Below, piece after piece: positions 26,071 through 34,996 of a DNA stretch of 64,000 nucleotides. The notes beneath the pieces are model-generated. The model was not told the DNA's origin, ran no database searches, and worked only from the letters and a program-made list of their open reading frames with translations. Each line of letters starts with the position of its first letter. Position 1 is the first letter of the stretch. The DNA is from Qaidamihabitans albus (GTDB lineage: Bacteria > Actinomycetota > Actinomycetes > Mycobacteriales > Pseudonocardiaceae): NCBI RefSeq assembly GCF_016464705.1, contig NZ_JAEHOB010000004.1:1-64000 (forward strand). The letters run 5' to 3'. The translations under genes were made by a program, and so were the position numbers.

Positions 26071-27194
26071 TTGCCGCCTCCCCGCGTCTGATCCTGGTTC
26101 GCCTGGCTTTCCGGAGCGGTGCTGGTCGCTGGACCGAGCGGCAGGCACGGCGACGAGCTGCCATTGACCGCCTCGTTGGCCCGGGACAGCACGGGCTCCA
26201 ATACCTCCAGCAGTGGGGTGTTCGGGCCCGTGCTGCACAAGGCGAACCCTCGGGGCACCTTCACCGTCGCGTCGAACCAGTGCCCGGTGCCTCCGACATT
26301 GGTGAACTGGCGACCATAGAGGGTCACCTGCCCGATCAGCGCATCGAGCTGAGCGTTGTTTCGCCGCAAGACGTCGACGACGGACCGGAGCTTGCTGAGC
26401 GCTGGTCGCAACTGACCCTCGTTGTCGCGGACGAGACCCGTGAGCTGTTGCGACAACTCGCCGACGCCCGCGACGATCTGCCGGATCGTCTCCTTACGAT
26501 CGTTCAGCATGTCGAGCACCACGTTGGTGTCGCCGAACAGTTGGCTGAGCTGGCGGTTGCGGGACGCGAGCACGCCCGTGACGTTGCTGGTCTTCTCGAG
26601 CAGGTTCTGGACCTGCTCGTCCCGGGACGCGACCGTCATGCTCAGCCGGGACAGGCCGTCGAGTGTGTGCCGGATCTCGGGCGCCGTGCCCTCCAGCGCT
26701 TTGGACAACACGTCGAAGGCCTCGGACACCTGCTTCGTGTCGATCTGCTGCACGGTCTCCGTCAACCGCTGAACGGCTGGAACGATGTTCACCGGGGTCT
26801 CGGTGCGTTCGCGTGGGATCCGCGAACCGGGTTCGGTCTGGCCGGGACCGTCGGGAATCAGGTTGACGTAGTGCTGACCGAGTAAGGTCTTGATCTCGAT
26901 CGAAGCCCTGGTCTCCTCGCCGAACGTCGCGTGCTTCACTCGGAACCGGACGACGACCTGGCCGTTCTCGAGATCGATCCCGGAGACCGAGCCGACCTTG
27001 ATGCCCGCGATCCGTACGTCCTCACCGACCTCCAGTCCGCTGGCGTCCGCGAATGCCGCTGAGTACTCCGGACCTGCGCCCACGATGGGTAGTCGCTGGA
27101 AGTTGAACGCAGCAACGAGTACCAGCACGATCACCGTCCCACCGACGAGTCCGATGGTCGCGGGGTCACGTTCTGTGAACGACTTAGAACTCAT
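26067..27194 (-). CDS. mceC: MCE-family protein, MceC position
   Basis: About 375 residues from ATG 27194 (MSSKSFTERDPATIGLVGGTVIVLVLVAAF); the longer frame is out of phase with mceB coding and is rejected. MCE domain AFADASGLEVGEDVRIAGIKVGSVSGI, long helices, and the conserved GRQFTNVGGTGHWFDATVKVP segment near the C terminus. Four-base overlaps with mceB and mceD. Confidence 0.92.
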   Translation of the reverse strand: MSSKSFTERDPATIGLVGGTVIVLVLVAAFNFQRLPIVGAGPEYSAAFADASGLEVGEDVRIAGIKVGSVSGIDLENGQVVVRFRVKHATFGEETRASIEIKTLLGQHYVNLIPDGPGQTEPGSRIPRERTETPVNIVPAVQRLTETVQQIDTKQVSEAFDVLSKALEGTAPEIRHTLDGLSRLSMTVASRDEQVQNLLEKTSNVTGVLASRNRQLSQLFGDTNVVLDMLNDRKETIRQIVAGVGELSQQLTGLVRDNEGQLRPALSKLRSVVDVLRRNNAQLDALIGQVTLYGRQFTNVGGTGHWFDATVKVPRGFALCSTGPNTPLLEVLEPVLSRANEAVNGSSSPCLPLGPATSTAPESQANQDQTRGGGK

Positions 27195-28246
27195 CGGCTT
27201 CCCCCGGCACAGACGGTGTCTCGTTCGTTGGTCATCACGTTCGGCGTGCTGAGCGGCAGGTCGCGCCCGGCGAGGTGCACGTTCAACTGCAAGCCGCACA
27301 CATAGAAGTTGAACCACGACCCGTAGGAGCCGGCGCGGTTGATCGTGTTCAGTTTGCGCGGAAGGTTTTTGAGCTTGTCGTCGAGCACATGGCGAGTGTC
27401 GGCGAGTTGGCCGGCGAACTCGTTCATCGAAGCGATGTCGGCCCGCAACGGATCACGGACATCGGCGAGGAGCCCGGTCGTGCTGCCGAGAAGCGACGCC
27501 AACCCGGTCAGGCTGCCGTCGATGGTGTCCCGGTCCTCGGCCAGGCCCCTCATCAGGGTGCGGAATCCGTCGATCAGTTCGGTCAACTTGCCCTGCCGCT
27601 GATCCACCTCACCGAGCACGGCGTTGAGGTTCCCCACGACCCGGCCGATCACCACATCCTTGTTGGCGAGGTTCCGGGTCAGCTCGGCCGTGTTGGCAAG
27701 AAGGTTGCGCAGCGTTCCGCCCTGCCCTTGCAACGTCTGAACGATCTGGTGCGACAGCTCGTTGACCTGCTTCGGGTCGAGTGCGCGGAACAATGGCTGA
27801 AATCCGTTGAACAGGACCGTGAGGTTCAACGCGGGAACGGTCTGCGTAGCGGGAAAGGTTCCGCCCTCGGGCATCGGCTCACCGCTGCCGGGTTCTTCGA
27901 CGATGGCGAGGTATCGCTGCCCGACGAGGTTCTCATACCGCAGATGCAGCTGCGCGTTGCGGTACACCGGGACCTTCTCGTTGACGTTGAACTCCACGAC
28001 AGCGCGCTGCCGCTCGCCATCGTGAGTCAGGCGCAGGCCCGAGACGGCTCCGACGTCCACTCCGGACAGGCGCACCCGATCGCCCTCGTGTACGCCGGTC
28101 GCATCATCGAACACGGCAGCGTAGGTCTTCCGCGCGTCGAACCCGACGTTGCCGATGAGCGTGCCCAGGAGACCGATCAGCACCACCGTGACAGCGGTGA
28201 AGACCGCCATCTTGATCGCTGAAGAAGGGAGGCGCCGCCGATACAT
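27191..28246 (-). CDS. mceB: MCE-family protein, MceB position
   Basis: 351 residues. Anchor helix AIKMAVFTAVTVVLIGLLGTLIG, MCE domain YAAVFDDATGVHEGDRVRLSGVDVGAV, helical needle, then the C-terminal INRAGSYGSWFNFYVCGLQLNV block typical of MceB. ATG 28246 overlaps the mceA stop as TGATG; the TTG one codon earlier is less likely. Confidence 0.92.
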   Translation of the reverse strand: MYRRRLPSSAIKMAVFTAVTVVLIGLLGTLIGNVGFDARKTYAAVFDDATGVHEGDRVRLSGVDVGAVSGLRLTHDGERQRAVVEFNVNEKVPVYRNAQLHLRYENLVGQRYLAIVEEPGSGEPMPEGGTFPATQTVPALNLTVLFNGFQPLFRALDPKQVNELSHQIVQTLQGQGGTLRNLLANTAELTRNLANKDVVIGRVVGNLNAVLGEVDQRQGKLTELIDGFRTLMRGLAEDRDTIDGSLTGLASLLGSTTGLLADVRDPLRADIASMNEFAGQLADTRHVLDDKLKNLPRKLNTINRAGSYGSWFNFYVCGLQLNVHLAGRDLPLSTPNVMTNERDTVCAGGSR

Positions 28247-29565
28247 CAACGCACCCTTACCTTTCCGTCCGACAGCAGGGGGTCCAAGAGCAACGTCGCG
28301 GTACCCGGAACCTGTTCGGCCGGCATCCCCAGCAGTTGCGCGGCGAGCGCCCGGGCCAACCCCTGCCGCGGGGTAAGGCCCGACGTGGCGCCGGGCTCAG
28401 GCTGTTTCGGCCGGCCCTCCAGGACGTTCTTCCGCGGCTCCCGTTGGGAGAGCGGTGGGACGTCCGCGAGGCCCGCCATCCGCTCCGGGATCACCGGACA
28501 GTGCGGACTCCAGGAGTCGATCGGGCCCGGGAGGTTGGCGTTGTTGGCATCCGAACCCGGGTGCTGGGGCAGGTCCTCCGGATAGGTGTACGGCGCCCGC
28601 TGCGTGATCACCTCGACGCTGAGGTTCACGTACGGTCCCTGAGCCAGCGTCTTGTCGATCGCTGCGTTGGTCACGTTCAGGGAATGGATGACGCAGGGGA
28701 ACTCGCTGGAGTACTCATCGAGCAGGGCAGCGACCGGGCGCGCCTTCCCGGCAAGCGTGACCAGGCCTTCGGCATTGGTGCGCAACACGTCAGTCGCTTT
28801 ACGGGCGGTTCGGAAAGCCGTATCGAGGAAGGCGGCGAAGTCCTTCTCCTTCGGAACCAGGAGGTCGCGGGTGATGTCGACACCGTTGGCGAGAGTGCGG
28901 AGTAGCTGCGGTGCATTGTCCGCGTAGATATCCGCGGTGGAGGCGAACTGGCGGATGTCATGGGTGAGGGTGTCCAGGTGTGGGTTGAAACGTCCGAGGA
29001 AGCTGTTGAGGAGGTCGATGGTCTCGCCGAGTTTCACGCCGCGGCCCGCCAGTGCGTCAGCGAGCGAGTTCAGCGTCAGGGACAGTTGCTCGGGCTCGAG
29101 AACGTCGAGCACGGAGACGAGGTGGGAGAAGAGCGCGCTCAGCTCCACAGACGTGGTGGACTGCCGGAGGACGTCTCCCTCGGAGATCCGCTCTGTCGAC
29201 GAGTGCTCGCGCGGCCGTAGCTCGACGAACTTCTCGCCGAACAAGGTCTTCGGGAGGATCGCCGCATCGACGTTCTCCGGGATCAGCTCCACCCGGTCCG
29301 GATCGAGTGCCAGGTGGACCACGGCGTCGACACCGTCGGAGGTCACCTCGCGCACCTCACCAACCCGGACGCCCTGCAACTTGACGTCGGAAAGCGGGTT
29401 GAGTTGCAGCCCTGCGTTCGGAGTGGTGAGCGTGACGTCGACCGCGTCCTGCCAGGGCATCGCCTTGCGGTAGATCTGGACACAGAGCAGTACGAGCAGC
29501 GCCAGGACCAGGATGTAGACGAGTCCCAGGACTGGCATCGTGTGCCTGCGTATGACGGTTCGCAT
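28246..29565 (-). CDS. mceA: MCE-family protein, MceA position
   Basis: 439 residues. Anchor helix LGLVYILVLALLVLLCVQIY, MCE domain VTLTTPNAGLQLNPLSDVKLQGVRVGEVREV, helical region, and a C-terminal part with AAPYTYPEDLPQ-like and CPVIPERMAG segments. First MCE subunit of the operon, 13 bases after yrbEB. Confidence 0.92.
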   Translation of the reverse strand: MRTVIRRHTMPVLGLVYILVLALLVLLCVQIYRKAMPWQDAVDVTLTTPNAGLQLNPLSDVKLQGVRVGEVREVTSDGVDAVVHLALDPDRVELIPENVDAAILPKTLFGEKFVELRPREHSSTERISEGDVLRQSTTSVELSALFSHLVSVLDVLEPEQLSLTLNSLADALAGRGVKLGETIDLLNSFLGRFNPHLDTLTHDIRQFASTADIYADNAPQLLRTLANGVDITRDLLVPKEKDFAAFLDTAFRTARKATDVLRTNAEGLVTLAGKARPVAALLDEYSSEFPCVIHSLNVTNAAIDKTLAQGPYVNLSVEVITQRAPYTYPEDLPQHPGSDANNANLPGPIDSWSPHCPVIPERMAGLADVPPLSQREPRKNVLEGRPKQPEPGATSGLTPRQGLARALAAQLLGMPAEQVPGTATLLLDPLLSDGKVRVR

Positions 29566-29578
29566 TGTCCTGGCTCCG

Positions 29579-30433
29579 CTATCCCGCGATTCGGACAGTC
29601 ACGTTCGAGCCCCACAGGGCGAGGCTGAGGAAGAAGTCGGTGACGACCACCGCGACCAGTGCCAGCCGTACCGCGCGACCGACCGCGACACCCACTCCGG
29701 CGGGACCGCCCTTCGCCGTGAACCCGTAGTAGCAGCAGATGAGGGTGAGCATCACCGAGAAGATGAGCACCTTTCCGAACGAGTACAAGATGTCGATCGG
29801 AGGCAGGAACAGGTTGAAGTAGTGGTCGTAGGTTCCGCTGGTCAGGCCGTAGTAGTGCAGTGAAACCGCCTCGGTGGCCAGGTAGGTACCCATCAGCCCG
29901 ACCAGGTACAGCGGAATCACGGCGATGAACGAGGCGATGATGCGGGTGGTGATGAGGTAGGGAACCGAAGGTATCGCCATCGTCTCGAGAGCGTCGACCT
30001 CGTCGCTGATCCTCATGGCGCCGAGCTGAGCGGTGAAGCCGGCCCCCACGGTGGCGATCAGCGCGTTCGCCGCCACCAGCGGTGCGACCTCGCGGGTGTT
30101 GAAGTAGGCGGACAGGAAACCGATGTAGGGCTGGATCCCGAGCTGGCGAAGGCCTTGGTAACCGACCATCCCGACCACCCCGCCGACGGCGAGTGTTTCG
30201 AAAACGATGATCCCGAGTGTGCCCGCGACCAGCACCAGCGCTCCCCGGCCGAGGCTCACCTCGGCGAGCAACCTGATGACCTCGCGTCGATATCGCCGCA
30301 GTACGCGCGGGGTACCCGCGAGGCAGTAGCCGTAGAAGGCGACTTGCTCGCCGAGCGACGAAAGTCCGGTGTAGGCACCACGTGCCGCTCGCACCGGAGC
30401 GCTTCGCACCGTGCCGATCAACCCTCTGTGCAT
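29579..30433 (-). CDS. yrbEB: YrbE-family MCE transporter permease B
   Basis: About 284 residues from ATG 30433, whose A is shared with the yrbEA stop (TAATG); the in-phase extension to 31111 is a shadow of yrbEA. Five to six membrane helices and the MlaE/YrbE signature GAGFTAQLGAMRISDEVDALETMAI with the EQL-like amphipathic loop. It forms the permease with YrbEA and is driven by MceG. Confidence 0.93.
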   Translation of the reverse strand: MHRGLIGTVRSAPVRAARGAYTGLSSLGEQVAFYGYCLAGTPRVLRRYRREVIRLLAEVSLGRGALVLVAGTLGIIVFETLAVGGVVGMVGYQGLRQLGIQPYIGFLSAYFNTREVAPLVAANALIATVGAGFTAQLGAMRISDEVDALETMAIPSVPYLITTRIIASFIAVIPLYLVGLMGTYLATEAVSLHYYGLTSGTYDHYFNLFLPPIDILYSFGKVLIFSVMLTLICCYYGFTAKGGPAGVGVAVGRAVRLALVAVVVTDFFLSLALWGSNVTVRIAG

Positions 30434-31224
30434 TACAGGCCCTTCGGTGGCACGATCTCGTAGTAGATACCGGTGATGATGGTGTTGACGATGAACAGCA
30501 TCACGAAAGAAATGACGACCGACTGGTTCACCGCGTCGCCGACGCCTTGCGGCCCGCCTTTGGCATTCATTCCCTGGTAGGCGGCCACGATTCCGGCCAG
30601 AATTCCGAACAGAAATGCCTTGATCTCGCCGATGTAGATGTCGGGAAGCTGTGCCAATGCGGTGAAGGACTGTACGTAGGCACCAGGTGAGCCGCCCTGT
30701 ACCAGGACGTTGAAGATGTAGCCGCCCAGTACCCCCACCGCAGTCGCGACCCCGTTGAGCAGCGTGGCGACGAATGCCATCGCCAGTACCCTCGGCACCA
30801 CCAGGCGCTGGATGGGGGAAATGCCCAGCACCGCGACCGCGTCGAGTTCCTCGCGGATCTTTCGGGAGCCGAGGTCGGCGGCCACCGCGGTTCCCGCGGC
30901 ACCCGCGATCACCGTGACCGTAGCGACCGGCGCCGCCTGCTGCACGATTCCCAGCACCGCCACCGCGCCGGTGAACGATTGGGCACCGAGCTGCTGGAAC
31001 AGGGTCCCGATCTGCAACGAGAGAACGGCACCGAATGGGATCGTGATGAGGCACGCCGGCAGGATGGATACCCGCGTCACGAACCACGCCTGGTCGAAGA
31101 GCTCCCGCCATTGGAAAGGCCGGCGGAACATCTGCCGGAAAGTCTCCGCGGCGAAGGCGAGCAGGTTTCCCAACGGGCGCAGCAGCCGTGCTGCTTGCCG
31201 AGGTGAGCGCACCGTTGTGCTCAT
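30433..31224 (-). CDS. yrbEA: YrbE-family MCE transporter permease A
   Basis: 263 residues, MlaE/YrbE permease: GAAGTAVAADLGSRKIREELDAVAVLGI is the conserved cytoplasmic loop and there are about five membrane helices. First gene of the mce operon; a consensus-like promoter lies about 100 bases upstream. Confidence 0.93.
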   Translation of the reverse strand: MSTTVRSPRQAARLLRPLGNLLAFAAETFRQMFRRPFQWRELFDQAWFVTRVSILPACLITIPFGAVLSLQIGTLFQQLGAQSFTGAVAVLGIVQQAAPVATVTVIAGAAGTAVAADLGSRKIREELDAVAVLGISPIQRLVVPRVLAMAFVATLLNGVATAVGVLGGYIFNVLVQGGSPGAYVQSFTALAQLPDIYIGEIKAFLFGILAGIVAAYQGMNAKGGPQGVGDAVNQSVVISFVMLFIVNTIITGIYYEIVPPKGL

Positions 31225-31320
31225 GCTCGCTCCTGCCTGACGAGGCTGTGGTGTCGCGCGTCGCGGCGAGGAACGCGATCGCGTGCGCCGCTGGACCAGC
31301 GGGGTGGCTGGTGGCGATTT

Positions 31321-31349
31321 ACTTTAACGGCAGCCCCGGGGTGCGTCAA
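31321..31349 (-). promoter_or_regulatory. Sigma-A-type promoter of the mce operon
   Basis: On the minus strand TTGACG (31349-31344) and TAAAGT (31326-31321) are separated by exactly 17 bases. Transcription would start near 31314, leaving a leader of about 90 bases before yrbEA. The spacer contains the palindromic CCCCGGGG, a possible operator half-site for the upstream TetR-like regulator. Confidence 0.55.
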
Positions 31350-31466
31350 ACTGGGACATGCGCCGGACGTGTGCGCCGGTCTGACGGCTGTGAGTCGCGC
31401 GGACCCGGGGCGTCGCAGGAGGTCGTACCGATGCGTCAGCTCACGCCATTGGAGGCGAACATAGAT

Positions 31467-32702
31467 TCACTTAGTGGCAGCTGATGTGGATGTGGTCGCG
31501 AGTCGCTGGTCCGTGGACGAATCAAGCACAGCTTGCCCGATGGCGCACAGGTCCTCCCGCAACGTCGGGCGTCGGCGCAGGTGAGGCGTGCTGACAGCGT
31601 TGTTGATGATCGTCAGTACCGCGTGGACGAGCGCCCTCGCCTCGGCCTCGGTCAGCGGGCGGGTGTTCGTGATCAGATGGAGCCATTCGGCGAGGTAGTC
31701 GTGCTGGATCAACCGGAGCCGGTCTTGTTGCTCCTGGGTGAGGTTCCCGGTTTCGATGCGGACCAGTGCCATCATGTCCGGATCCGCCAGCGACACGTCC
31801 ACATACGAGCCCAGCACCCGTCGCAAAGCGCCGTCCTCGCTCTCGGCGCCGCGCAGTGCGCCCTCCATGCCGAACTCCAGCGCGTGGGCCCCCTTGGTCA
31901 GCGCTGTGACCAGCAGGTCGTTCTTGCTTTCGAAGTGGTTGTAGACACTCGCGCCACTGATATCCGCTGCGGCACCGATGTCCTCCATACTGACGGCCTG
32001 GTAGCCGCGCTGGGCGAACAGCCGGATGGCGGCTCTGAGCAGGGCGTCTCGTCGCGATCGACGCAGCAGCCCGGCAGGCGCCGGTCGCCGCCCGGCGCTT
32101 CGGGTCGCTTCCGGCTCGGGCAGCGTGACAGCACAGGCCGCCTTCGTCCACGCCACGAGCAGGTCCTGAAACCGTCGGGAAGACAGTGAGGTCTTGTGGA
32201 AAGAGGGGCTGGACAATGCTGATATGGCCGACCAGGAGAGCAGATCGGCGTGTTCTTCCGAAAGTTCCGGACGGTGTCGCTGTAGCAGGTCGCGAAACCG
32301 GTGCGCGCCGGCCACCAGACGGTCCCGCAGTTCTTGCCGTACCTCTGGTGAGGCATGCCGGATCTCGCGTAGCCAGAGCACGCCGGCCCCACGTCGATCG
32401 AGCTCGCGCGCGGCCATGGCCCCGAGCGTCGCATCGAGGCCGTGAGGCATGGCACTGTCGAATGCGCTTTCGAACCCTGCGAAAGCGTCCAACGTGCACT
32501 GGGCGAGCAATGCTTGCTTGTTCTGGAAATGGCGGTAGAGGGCTCCCGGGGTGATACCGACCATGCCGGCGATCTCGCCCATGTTGACGTGATGATATCC
32601 ACGGGCGGCGAACAGCTCGCTGGCGACGGTGATGATGAGTTGTTTGCGGTCGGGTGGCCGCTTTCGCGTCGGCGAACCTGCGCCGGACTGCGCGCGCTCC
32701 AT
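31467..32702 (-). CDS. Tandem TetR-type regulator (two TetR units in one chain)
   Basis: About 411 residues. Two complete TetR DNA-binding domains: ASELFAARGYHHVNMGEIAGMVGITPGALYRHFQNK near the N terminus and AIRLFAQRGYQAVSMEDIGAAADISGASVYNHFESK near residue 210, each followed by a ligand-domain-like helical half. ATG 32702 with GGGAGAG is preferred; ATG 32741 is possible. It lies upstream of the mce operon in the same direction with the mce promoter between them, so control of mce or fatty-acid genes is likely. Fusion of this sort would make a one-chain pseudo-dimer. Confidence 0.85.
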   Translation of the reverse strand: MERAQSGAGSPTRKRPPDRKQLIITVASELFAARGYHHVNMGEIAGMVGITPGALYRHFQNKQALLAQCTLDAFAGFESAFDSAMPHGLDATLGAMAARELDRRGAGVLWLREIRHASPEVRQELRDRLVAGAHRFRDLLQRHRPELSEEHADLLSWSAISALSSPSFHKTSLSSRRFQDLLVAWTKAACAVTLPEPEATRSAGRRPAPAGLLRRSRRDALLRAAIRLFAQRGYQAVSMEDIGAAADISGASVYNHFESKNDLLVTALTKGAHALEFGMEGALRGAESEDGALRRVLGSYVDVSLADPDMMALVRIETGNLTQEQQDRLRLIQHDYLAEWLHLITNTRPLTEAEARALVHAVLTIINNAVSTPHLRRRPTLREDLCAIGQAVLDSSTDQRLATTSTSAATK

Positions 32703-32867
32703 GTCGCTCTCCCGTTCCTCGGCGGCCAGCTCCGTCAACATAGCTCCGCTCTGGGTGCAGACTGCGCGGCCCCCTCCGAAGATGAAGGGTGCCACAGGCG
32801 TGGTTGCCGCACGAGGCGCGAGTACCGCTGGGCTCCGTGGTCGTCAACGACGGGGGAGACCAGAGGT

Positions 32868-33017
32868 ATGTCCACACGCGACCATGTTGTGCTCGATCTG
32901 CCCTTCCGCGGCACCTGGCTCGCTCGCAACAGTCCCGCACGGTGCGTGCCGAGCCACGGCACCCACCTGTTCGCCACCACATACGCCATGGACTTCATCG
33001 CAGTACGAGGCGGGTGA
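32868..33017 (+). pseudogene. N-terminal fragment of an M23-type peptidase-like protein
   Basis: ATG 32868 opens a 49-residue frame: VVLDLPFRGTWLARNSPARCVPSHGTHLFATTYAMDFIAV. This is the start of the actinobacterial M23-like family whose members keep PSHGT and DF residues of the metal site; the rest of the gene is missing and the frame stops at 33017. Confidence 0.55.
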
Positions 33018-33169
33018 CCGAGATCGTCGAAACGCACTGACGCGCACACCGTTGTGGAGGCCACGTCGGCGATCGGTGAGGAGGGGCCACGGAGCCCCGC
33101 GGGCAGGGCGCGCACCGGGAGGTCACGTCCGCCGGACGGCCCCACCGAGGTCGTGCGCTGGCGGGTGCC

Positions 33170-33448
33170 GTGCGGACGACCTCGCACCGGCGCCGTGCTC
33201 GGCCGCTCGCCGGTCCGGGCGAGGTGGCACTCAACAGCAGCAGGGTGCTGCGCGAGGTGCGGGAGGGGAACACGGTCGAGATCACCAATCACGGTGAAGT
33301 GGTCGCGATTCTCGGTCCGCCTGCACAGCGTGCCCACTCGCTGCCGCTGCGATCCGCAAGGACCCGTGGAGGGTTCGCAACCTTGACGCGTGCACGAATC
33401 ACCGCGCCCGTACAGGAGGCGATCGACGATCTCCGGGTAGAGCGGTGA
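33170..33448 (+). CDS. Phd/YefM-type antitoxin (possibly N-terminally altered)
   Basis: The core NSSRVLREVREGNTVEITNHGEVVAILGPP matches the Phd/YefM DNA-binding domain, and the C-terminal TAPVQEAIDDLRVER is the toxin-binding tail. The N-terminal 18 residues do not look like the family and the true start is unclear. Its stop overlaps the GTG of the broken vapC. With no working toxin it is likely a relic. Confidence 0.55.
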   Translation: MRTTSHRRRARPLAGPGEVALNSSRVLREVREGNTVEITNHGEVVAILGPPAQRAHSLPLRSARTRGGFATLTRARITAPVQEAIDDLRVER

Positions 33449-33709
33449 CCGTCTACGTCGAGACGTCGACGACGGCCAGGCTGCTCGTTGACGGCAGTGA
33501 CCGAGATGCTCGATCGGTTCGGCTTGTTCGGGACCGACCGAGCCCTCTTCGCCGAGGCCAGCCTGCTCCCGGGCAGGAACCTGCGTCGCCCCGACGCCCT
33601 GCACGTCGCCGTCGCGGTGCGGGTGGACGCGGAGGCGATGGTGGCCTACGACCTTCGCCAGTGCGAAGCGGCCCGCTCGGTGGGGCTGCGCGTCATCGCT
33701 CCCCGGTAG
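33445..33709 (+). pseudogene. VapC (PIN-domain) toxin with internal deletion and frameshift
   Basis: The first 17 codons give TVYVETSTTARLLVDG with the first PIN acidic residue replaced in ETS; the frame then jumps to the C-terminal half (LRRPDALHVAVAVRVDAEAMVAYDLRQCEAARSVGLRVIAPR) that carries the late PIN acidic residues. About 40-50 middle residues are gone. Confidence 0.65.
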
Positions 33710-33824
33710 CCGCCGATCGCGAGTGCCATCGCGTACGCGTACGAGCACTGCCTGGCGTAGTGGCGTGCACGGCACCGCAAATCCTGACAGTGCTTTTATA
33801 TTAGCGCTGCGGGAAATCCGGGAT

Positions 33825-33977
33825 CCGACTCGGTCCGGGGACCGGCTGCAGCCCTTACGGCGACTGCTCGCGGCCATGGAGGCCGAGATCGAGGAGGTCT
33901 ACCAGGCCCGCGGCCTACCCGCGTCCGGCCTCGTTACGTCTATCCGCTGATCAAGCGGCGCACACAGGACCGTTGAC
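33825..33977 (+). pseudogene. Fragment of a MarR-type regulator
   Basis: LQPLRRLLAAMEAEIEEVYQARGLPA continues, after a one-base slip, as RPRYVYPLIKRRTQDR before a stop. This resembles the first helices of MarR regulators that pair with MFS exporters; the DNA-binding domain is absent. Confidence 0.45.
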
Positions 33978-34016
33978 AGGCCCACCGTCGGATTCCAGCG
34001 CGCGGGCAGAGGCGTG

Positions 34017-34428
34017 ACGCGGCGAACCGGCGTCTTCGACGCGCGACCTCTGCGCACCCGCCCCTTCCGCGATCTCTGGATCGCACGTCGCTGGGAACGT
34101 TCGGCCAGCAGATCGCCAACGTCGCGGTCCTGCAGCAGACGTGGGAGCTGACCGGCAGCCCGTCTGGACCGGAGCGATCGGTATCGCCACGGCGGTCCCC
34201 GTGATCGTGTTCGGTCTGCTGGGCGGATCGCTGGCCGATGTGTCGGACCGCCGCAACATCGGTCGCGCGACGACGACACTCCAGTTCCTCGGAGCGTTGT
34301 CGCTGATGGCGCAGGCCGCGATGGGAAACGCCTCGGTCCTGCTGCTGCTCGGCCTCGTCGCAGACCGTCGGAGCGGCGGCGTCGCCCTCCTACTCAAGGG
34401 GCATCCACACGGGTACGGGTGCCAATAA
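34017..34428 (+). pseudogene. Fragment of an MFS transporter
   Basis: Shifted frames give RPLRTRPFRDLWIA, then (after slips) SLGTFGQQIANVAVLQQTWELTGS and WTGAIGIATAVPVIVFGLLGGSLADVSDRRNIGRATT, the first three helices with the MFS loop GxxaDxxDRR. It breaks off near 34358, just before the left attachment site. Confidence 0.65.
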
Positions 34429-34438
34429 GAACCCTAAT

Positions 34439-34482
34439 GTGGAGCTGAGGGAAATCGAACCCCTGACCTTCTCGATGCGAAC
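34439..34482. repeat. attL: displaced 3' half of tRNA-Ala
   Basis: 44 bases identical to 56781-56824 except at one base in the T-arm (position 14: A here, G at the right copy). It starts GTGGAGCTGAGG and ends at GATGCGAAC in the anticodon loop, after which the two sequences diverge. Confidence 0.85.
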
Positions 34483-34565
34483 TGGCGGCCAGCAAATTAC
34501 ACATGTGTGTTTCACGAGTTCAGACGTCTGCATGGGGTCGCTGGATGCCCGCTCCAGCACCCCGG

Positions 34566-34587
34566 CTGCTGTACTTTCGTGCTGTAC
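34566..34587. repeat. Left arm-type repeat (integrase/Xis binding candidate)
   Basis: 22 bases matching 56710-56731 at 20 positions, same strand; each holds two TGCTGTAC octamers. It lies 83 bases inside attL. Confidence 0.55.
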
Positions 34588-34726
34588 CGACTTCGGCTCT
34601 ACAGCGCAGCGCATGGAGCTCGTACGAACGTTGATCATGAGCCATCTTCGTTGTCGGTCGGCCGCAGTATGATCATCGCCGACTGTCCCAGGAGGGTGGC
34701 CCAGATCTACCGACGGAAGAGGTGTC

Positions 34727-34996
34727 ATGACCGAAGTTGCTAGCGCTGAAGGACCCACGGACGGCATCGTCGTGAGCAACGACGAGATCGGATACATCGC
34801 CGTAAGGACCACCGCTGTGGGGCCTGGGGACCCCGACGCCAACGTGCCGATCGCGCTAAGACTGACGAACGGAGGGGCTGAGCATGAAACGGAGCTGTAC
34901 CCCGACGAAGCAGTCAAGGTGGCAACTGCCCTGCTCAATGCGGCGCTGCAGGCGGAGAATAAGCCTCTCGAGAAGACGCCGAGCCCACGCGCCTGA
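34727..34996 (+). CDS. Hypothetical protein
   Basis: 89 residues, ATG preceded by GGAAGAGG. Mixed strand/helix composition (GIVVSNDEIGYIAVRTT, ALRLTNGGAEHETELYPDEAVKVATALLNAAL); no membrane segment or known motif. It is the leftmost gene inside the element. Small uncharacterised plasmid or ICE gene; the C-terminal helix LYPDEAVKVATALLNAAL is the most regular part. Confidence 0.55.
   Translation: MTEVASAEGPTDGIVVSNDEIGYIAVRTTAVGPGDPDANVPIALRLTNGGAEHETELYPDEAVKVATALLNAALQAENKPLEKTPSPRA

Noticed and set aside
27275-28222. Plus-strand frame over mceB
   Set aside because: Antisense shadow of a clear MCE gene with no motif.
33445-33709. Working VapBC-type toxin-antitoxin module
   Set aside because: The PIN domain lacks its middle part and changes frame, so no active toxin is possible.
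32868-34428. Insertion sequence behind the decay zone
   Set aside because: No transposase segment, terminal inverted repeats or target duplications were seen.
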